From Alphaproteobacteria bacterium (GTDB taxonomy: Bacteria > Pseudomonadota > Alphaproteobacteria > Rhodobacterales > Rhodobacteraceae), in the NCBI GenBank assembly GCA_030429105.1, contig JAUIDE010000007.1:23078-87077 (forward strand): 64,000 nucleotides of DNA, read 5' to 3'. Every line of letters begins with the position of its first letter. The stretch's first letter is position 1. Shown here one piece after another: positions 61,121 to 64,000 of the stretch. The position numbers were made by a program, and so were the translations under genes. The notes under the pieces were generated by a model. It did no database searches, was not told where the DNA came from, and worked only from the letters and a program-made list of their open reading frames with translations.

Positions 61121-61621
61121 ATGAACGACCTTCCCGAAAGACCCTCCGACAAGGCGCTGAGATCGCTTCTCGGGCGGGTGAAGACCATCGCGCTCGTCGG
61201 CGTCTCGACCAATCCGGTGCGCCCTTCCTTCTATGTCGGCCGCTACCTGAAGCTGAAGGGCTGGCGCGTGCTGCCGGTGAACCCGGCCTATCCGGGGGAG
61301 AGCGTGTTCGGCGAACCGATCGCGCCCTCCCTCGCCGCGCTGGCGGAGGCGGGAGAGCGGGTGGACATGGTGGACATCTTCCGCCGCTCCTCCGAGGCGG
61401 GCGCCGTGGTGGACGAGGCGCTGGAGCATTTCGGCGACAGGGGGCTCAAGGCGATCTGGATGCAGATCGGCGTCGTCGACGAGGCGGCGGCGGCGCGGGC
61501 CCGGGCGCGGGGCGTCGAGGTCGTGATGAATCTCTGCCCGAAGATGGAATGGCAGCGCCTTGTCGGCGAGCTTTCGATGGGCGGCTTCAATTCCGGGCGC
61601 TTGTCGTCGAAGCTGAGTTAG
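61121..61621 (+). CDS. CoA-binding protein (YccU-like)
   Basis: A 166-residue Rossmann-fold protein: KTIALVGVSTNPVRPSFYVGRYLKLKGWRVLPVNPAYPGESVFGEP is the CoA_binding_2 pattern, followed by VDMVDIFRRSSEAG and LKAIWMQIGVVDEAAAARARARGVEVVMNLCPKME. The family (YccU/CoA-binding) has no established activity. It lies 38 bases upstream of the sulfhydrylase gene on the same strand, an arrangement often seen in Rhodobacterales, which suggests a link to sulfur amino-acid metabolism. Confidence 0.9.
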   Translation: MNDLPERPSDKALRSLLGRVKTIALVGVSTNPVRPSFYVGRYLKLKGWRVLPVNPAYPGESVFGEPIAPSLAALAEAGERVDMVDIFRRSSEAGAVVDEALEHFGDRGLKAIWMQIGVVDEAAAARARARGVEVVMNLCPKMEWQRLVGELSMGGFNSGRLSSKLS

Positions 61622-61659
61622 GCGAAAGATCGCGCAAACTCGACAACAGGGAGGCCCGC

Positions 61660-62994
61660 ATGGCCGAGCGCACTTACGGATTCGACACGCTTCAGATCCA
61701 CGCCGGCGCAAGGCCGGACCCGGCGACCGGCGCGCGGCAGACGCCGATCTACCAGACCACCGCCTATGTGTTCCGCGACGCGGACCATGCGGCGGCGCTC
61801 TTCAACCTCCAGGAAGTCGGCTACATCTATTCCCGCCTGACCAACCCGACGGTGAGCGCGCTGCAGGAGCGCGTCGCCGCGCTCGAAGGCGGCGTCGGCG
61901 CGGTGGCCTGCGCCTCGGGCCATGCGGCGCAGATCATGGCGCTCTTCCCGCTGATGGGGCCGGGGGCCAACTTCGTCGCCTCGAACCGGCTCTATGGCGG
62001 CTCGATCACGCAGTTCAGCCAGACCTTCAAGCGCTTCGGCTGGGAATGCCGCTTCGTCGATTTCGAGGACACGTCCGCGATCCGCAAGGCGATCGACGCG
62101 AACACGAAGGCGATCTTCTGCGAATCGATCGCCAACCCCGGCGGCTACATCACCGACCTCGAGAAGATCGGCAAGCTGGCGGAGAAAGAGAAGCTGCCGC
62201 TGATCGTGGACAATACCTCCGCGAGCCCGTTCCTCTGCCGCCCGTTCGACTGGGGCGCGACGCAGGTGGTGCATTCGACGACGAAGTATCTCTCCGGCAA
62301 CGGCACCTCGATGGGCGGGATCGTCGTCGATTCCGGCAAGTTCGACTGGATCGGGGCGGGCAAGCACCCCTCGATGATCGAGCCCGAGCCCGCCTATCAC
62401 GGGCTGAAATTCGCGGAGACCTTCGGGCCGCTCGCCTACACGTTCCACGGCATCGCCATCGGGCTCCGCGACATCGGCGCCTGCCAGTCTCCCATGAACG
62501 CGTTCCAGACCCTGCTCGGGATCGAGACGCTCTCGCTCCGCATGGCGAAGCATTGCGAGAACGCGAAGACGGTGGCGGAGTTCCTCGCCGGGCATCCGGC
62601 GGTCGAATACGTCTCCTATGCCGGGCTCGACACCAGCCCCTATGCGCTCCGGGCGCGGAAATACACGCCGAAGGGCGCAGGCGCGATCTTCACCTTCGGG
62701 GTGAAGGGGGGTTACGAGAGCTGCCTGAAGCTGGTCGATGCGGTCGAGATCTTCAGCCACGTCGCGAATCTCGGGGATTCGCGCTCTCTCATCATCCATT
62801 CCGCCTCCACCACGCACCGGCAGCTGACGCCGGAGCAGCAGGCGGCGGCGGGGGCGGGGCCGGAGGTCGTGCGCCTCTCCATCGGCATCGAGGACGCGGC
62901 TGACCTGATCGCCGATCTCGAACAGGCGCTGGACAAGGCCTGCGGGAATGCGGCGAAGCCGGCTGCGAAGGCCGCGAAGAAGAAGAAGAAATGA
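61660..62994 (+). CDS. metY: O-acetylhomoserine aminocarboxypropyltransferase (sulfhydrylase)
   Basis: A 444-residue PLP enzyme of the Cys/Met metabolism family. MAERTYGFDTLQIHAGARPDP and RQTPIYQTTAYVF are the standard start; the PLP lysine is K209 in HSTTKYLSGNG, and DNTSASPFLCRP and NLGDSRSLIIHSASTTH complete the active site. The length (over 420) and the NANPxxVxxVSYAGL-type block (HPAVEYVSYAGLDTS) favour the O-acetylhomoserine type over metZ. It makes homocysteine from O-acetylhomoserine and sulfide. The C-terminus ends in an unusual Ala/Lys tail with five final lysines. Confidence 0.9.
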   Translation: MAERTYGFDTLQIHAGARPDPATGARQTPIYQTTAYVFRDADHAAALFNLQEVGYIYSRLTNPTVSALQERVAALEGGVGAVACASGHAAQIMALFPLMGPGANFVASNRLYGGSITQFSQTFKRFGWECRFVDFEDTSAIRKAIDANTKAIFCESIANPGGYITDLEKIGKLAEKEKLPLIVDNTSASPFLCRPFDWGATQVVHSTTKYLSGNGTSMGGIVVDSGKFDWIGAGKHPSMIEPEPAYHGLKFAETFGPLAYTFHGIAIGLRDIGACQSPMNAFQTLLGIETLSLRMAKHCENAKTVAEFLAGHPAVEYVSYAGLDTSPYALRARKYTPKGAGAIFTFGVKGGYESCLKLVDAVEIFSHVANLGDSRSLIIHSASTTHRQLTPEQQAAAGAGPEVVRLSIGIEDAADLIADLEQALDKACGNAAKPAAKAAKKKKK

Positions 62995-63012
62995 CCGGCC
63001 GGCGCCGGCCGG
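62995..63012. repeat. 18-base perfect palindrome after metY
   Basis: CCGGCCGGC followed by its reverse complement, with no loop, starting right after the metY stop. It could form a cruciform or a tight hairpin; without a T tract it is only a weak terminator candidate. Confidence 0.5.
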
Positions 63013-63030
63013 CCCGGGAGCGGAACGAGG

Positions 63031-64000
63031 ATGGAGCCCGCGCCGCGCGATCCCTCTGAGGCGCCGCTCGTCCTCGAATTCGGGGAGACGGCGATCCGGC
63101 TGCTTCGTCTGGGCAGCGAAGAGTCGCTCGGCGAGGTAGCGCTGGACGATCCGGATTTCGCCGCCGCAGCCTCGGCTCTGGGCGCCAGCGCCGCCGCGGT
63201 GACGGGGCGGAGCCCTGCGCCCGTGACGCTCTGGCTGCCGCCCTCGCGGGTGCTCGCCGTCGTGTCGGAAGGCGGCGGCGCGGCGGCGGAGCGGGCGGTG
63301 GAGGCCGCCTCGCCGGCGCCTCTGGCTGATCTTGTCGTGGCCTTCGCGGCGCAGGACGGCGTCGCCGCCGCGGCGGAGCGGAGCGTCGTCGAGGAGGCGG
63401 CGGAGTATGCGCGGCTCTGGGGCTTCGCGCCGCTTAGGGTTTCGACGAATCCGGAGGCGCGGCCGGAGCTTGCGGCCTTCCCGGGCGGGCCGGACTTTCT
63501 CTCTACTCCGCCCGAGCCGGCCGCGCCTGCGGCTCCGGCACCTTCGGTCGCGGCGGCGCCCGCTCCCGTTCCGTCCATGCGGCTGCGGATCAGGGGGGCG
63601 GCGCTCTTCGCCAGCCTCATCGGGCTGGCGGCGGCGGCGGCCTTCTGGCTGGCGCCGCAGGAACGGGACGAGGCGCCCTTCACGACCGCGCCGCCGCCGC
63701 CGCCCGCGCTTTCGGCGCCTGTCGTAGTCGTTCAGGCCGCCGCCCCGGCCACGCTGTCGCCCGCCCCGACCGCGCCGACCCCGGACGGCGTTCCGGAGCC
63801 GACGCGGAGCGCGGCGCCGCCCGCACTCGTCGCCGTGGCGGAGCCGCCCGAGGCGCCGGTCATTCCGGAGACCCCGCCGCCGCCCGCCGCCGTCTCGCCG
63901 GCGCCCGAAGCCGCAGCGCCGCCGGCGGCCCCGTTGACCCCCGCCGCGCCGGACGCGGCGGCGGAGGAGCCGCCGGCGCCGGAGCCTCTGGCCGAGACCG
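63031..64000 (+). CDS. Proline-rich single-pass membrane protein (3' end outside the window)
   Basis: An open frame from ATG 63031 (GAGGATG context) runs without a stop to the window end, at least 323 codons. Residues ~1-150 form an acidic N-terminal domain (APLVLEFGETAIRLLRLGSEE, VTLWLPPSRVLAVVSEG, EYARLWGFAPLRVSTNPEA) that resembles the actin-like cytosolic part of GspL/PilM-type proteins. One hydrophobic segment (about 190-208, GAALFASLIGLAAAAAFWLA) follows, then a long Pro/Ala/Glu-rich region. The layout suggests a cytosolic domain anchored to the membrane with a periplasmic spacer. I do not recognise the family. Confidence 0.65.
   Translation, partial: MEPAPRDPSEAPLVLEFGETAIRLLRLGSEESLGEVALDDPDFAAAASALGASAAAVTGRSPAPVTLWLPPSRVLAVVSEGGGAAAERAVEAASPAPLADLVVAFAAQDGVAAAAERSVVEEAAEYARLWGFAPLRVSTNPEARPELAAFPGGPDFLSTPPEPAAPAAPAPSVAAAPAPVPSMRLRIRGAALFASLIGLAAAAAFWLAPQERDEAPFTTAPPPPPALSAPVVVVQAAAPATLSPAPTAPTPDGVPEPTRSAAPPALVAVAEPPEAPVIPETPPPPAAVSPAPEAAAPPAAPLTPAAPDAAAEEPPAPEPLAET

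Overview
The window is GC-rich (by eye around 70 %), densely coding DNA without tRNA, rRNA, insertion sequences, phage genes or CRISPR. The gene set points to an alphaproteobacterium, most likely of the Rhodobacterales: a CenR-like response regulator, DUF1194, DUF3576, DUF2852 and DUF1674 (SdhAF4-like) proteins, a VPLPA-type C-terminal sorting signal, two Rhodobacter-type porins, a DmdC-like acyl-CoA dehydrogenase, and very frequent 4-base start/stop overlaps (ATGA, GTGA, TTGA). I cannot name a genus.

Layout. 1-7.3 kb: 5' end of exonuclease III, a DUF1194 protein, cenR, ribA with an L,D-transpeptidase-like gene, a YggS-family gene, two tandem porins and a DUF3576 lipoprotein. 7.3-15.5 kb: leuS-lptE-holA, an alpha/beta hydrolase, a large unrecognised membrane protein, a small membrane protein and an RraA-like protein. 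15.5-20.3 kb: a zinc locus with NicO, DUF1007 and znuA on the minus strand and zur-znuC-znuB on the plus strand, diverging from a Zur-box-like palindrome. 20.4-23.6 kb: a 1081-residue beta-helix/RTX protein. 23.8-31.2 kb: an eight-gene nucleoside salvage operon (cdd, purine nucleoside phosphorylase, deoC, deoA, deoB, add, upp, 8-oxoguanine deaminase-like).

31.4-39.4 kb: an EVE protein and MFS exporter, then an unusual catabolic set: DAO-type oxidoreductase, flavin reductase-like protein, enolase-superfamily enzyme, DECR-like SDR, a beta-hydroxyacid dehydrogenase resembling sulfolactaldehyde reductase, and a split TPP decarboxylase resembling sulfopyruvate decarboxylase. 39.4-40.0 kb: a stand-alone methyltransferase with Hen1 signature residues. 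40.1-48.8 kb: fatty-acid/acyl-CoA degradation (FadB-type protein, thiolase, GST, two acyl-CoA dehydrogenases), a MerR regulator and two hotdog thioesterases, with a palindromic operator candidate between regulator and thioesterases.

48.8-60.7 kb: MATE exporter, purH, heparinase II/III-like protein, rsmB, htpX, SdhAF4-like protein, VPLPA-CTERM protein, apt coupled to an orphan cytosine-C5 DNA methyltransferase, DUF2852, a TetR regulator and rlmB. 60.7-64 kb: a 413-base gap with AT-richer DNA and a strong intrinsic terminator (candidate small RNA or attenuated leader), a CoA-binding protein, an O-acetylhomoserine sulfhydrylase, and the start of a proline-rich membrane protein cut by the window end.

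I found no clear-cut new defence or mobile system. The best leads are the lone Hen1-like methyltransferase, the candidate organosulfonate or sugar-acid pathway, the repeat architecture of the RTX protein, the terminator-bearing leader before the methionine genes, and the unrecognised 633-residue membrane protein.
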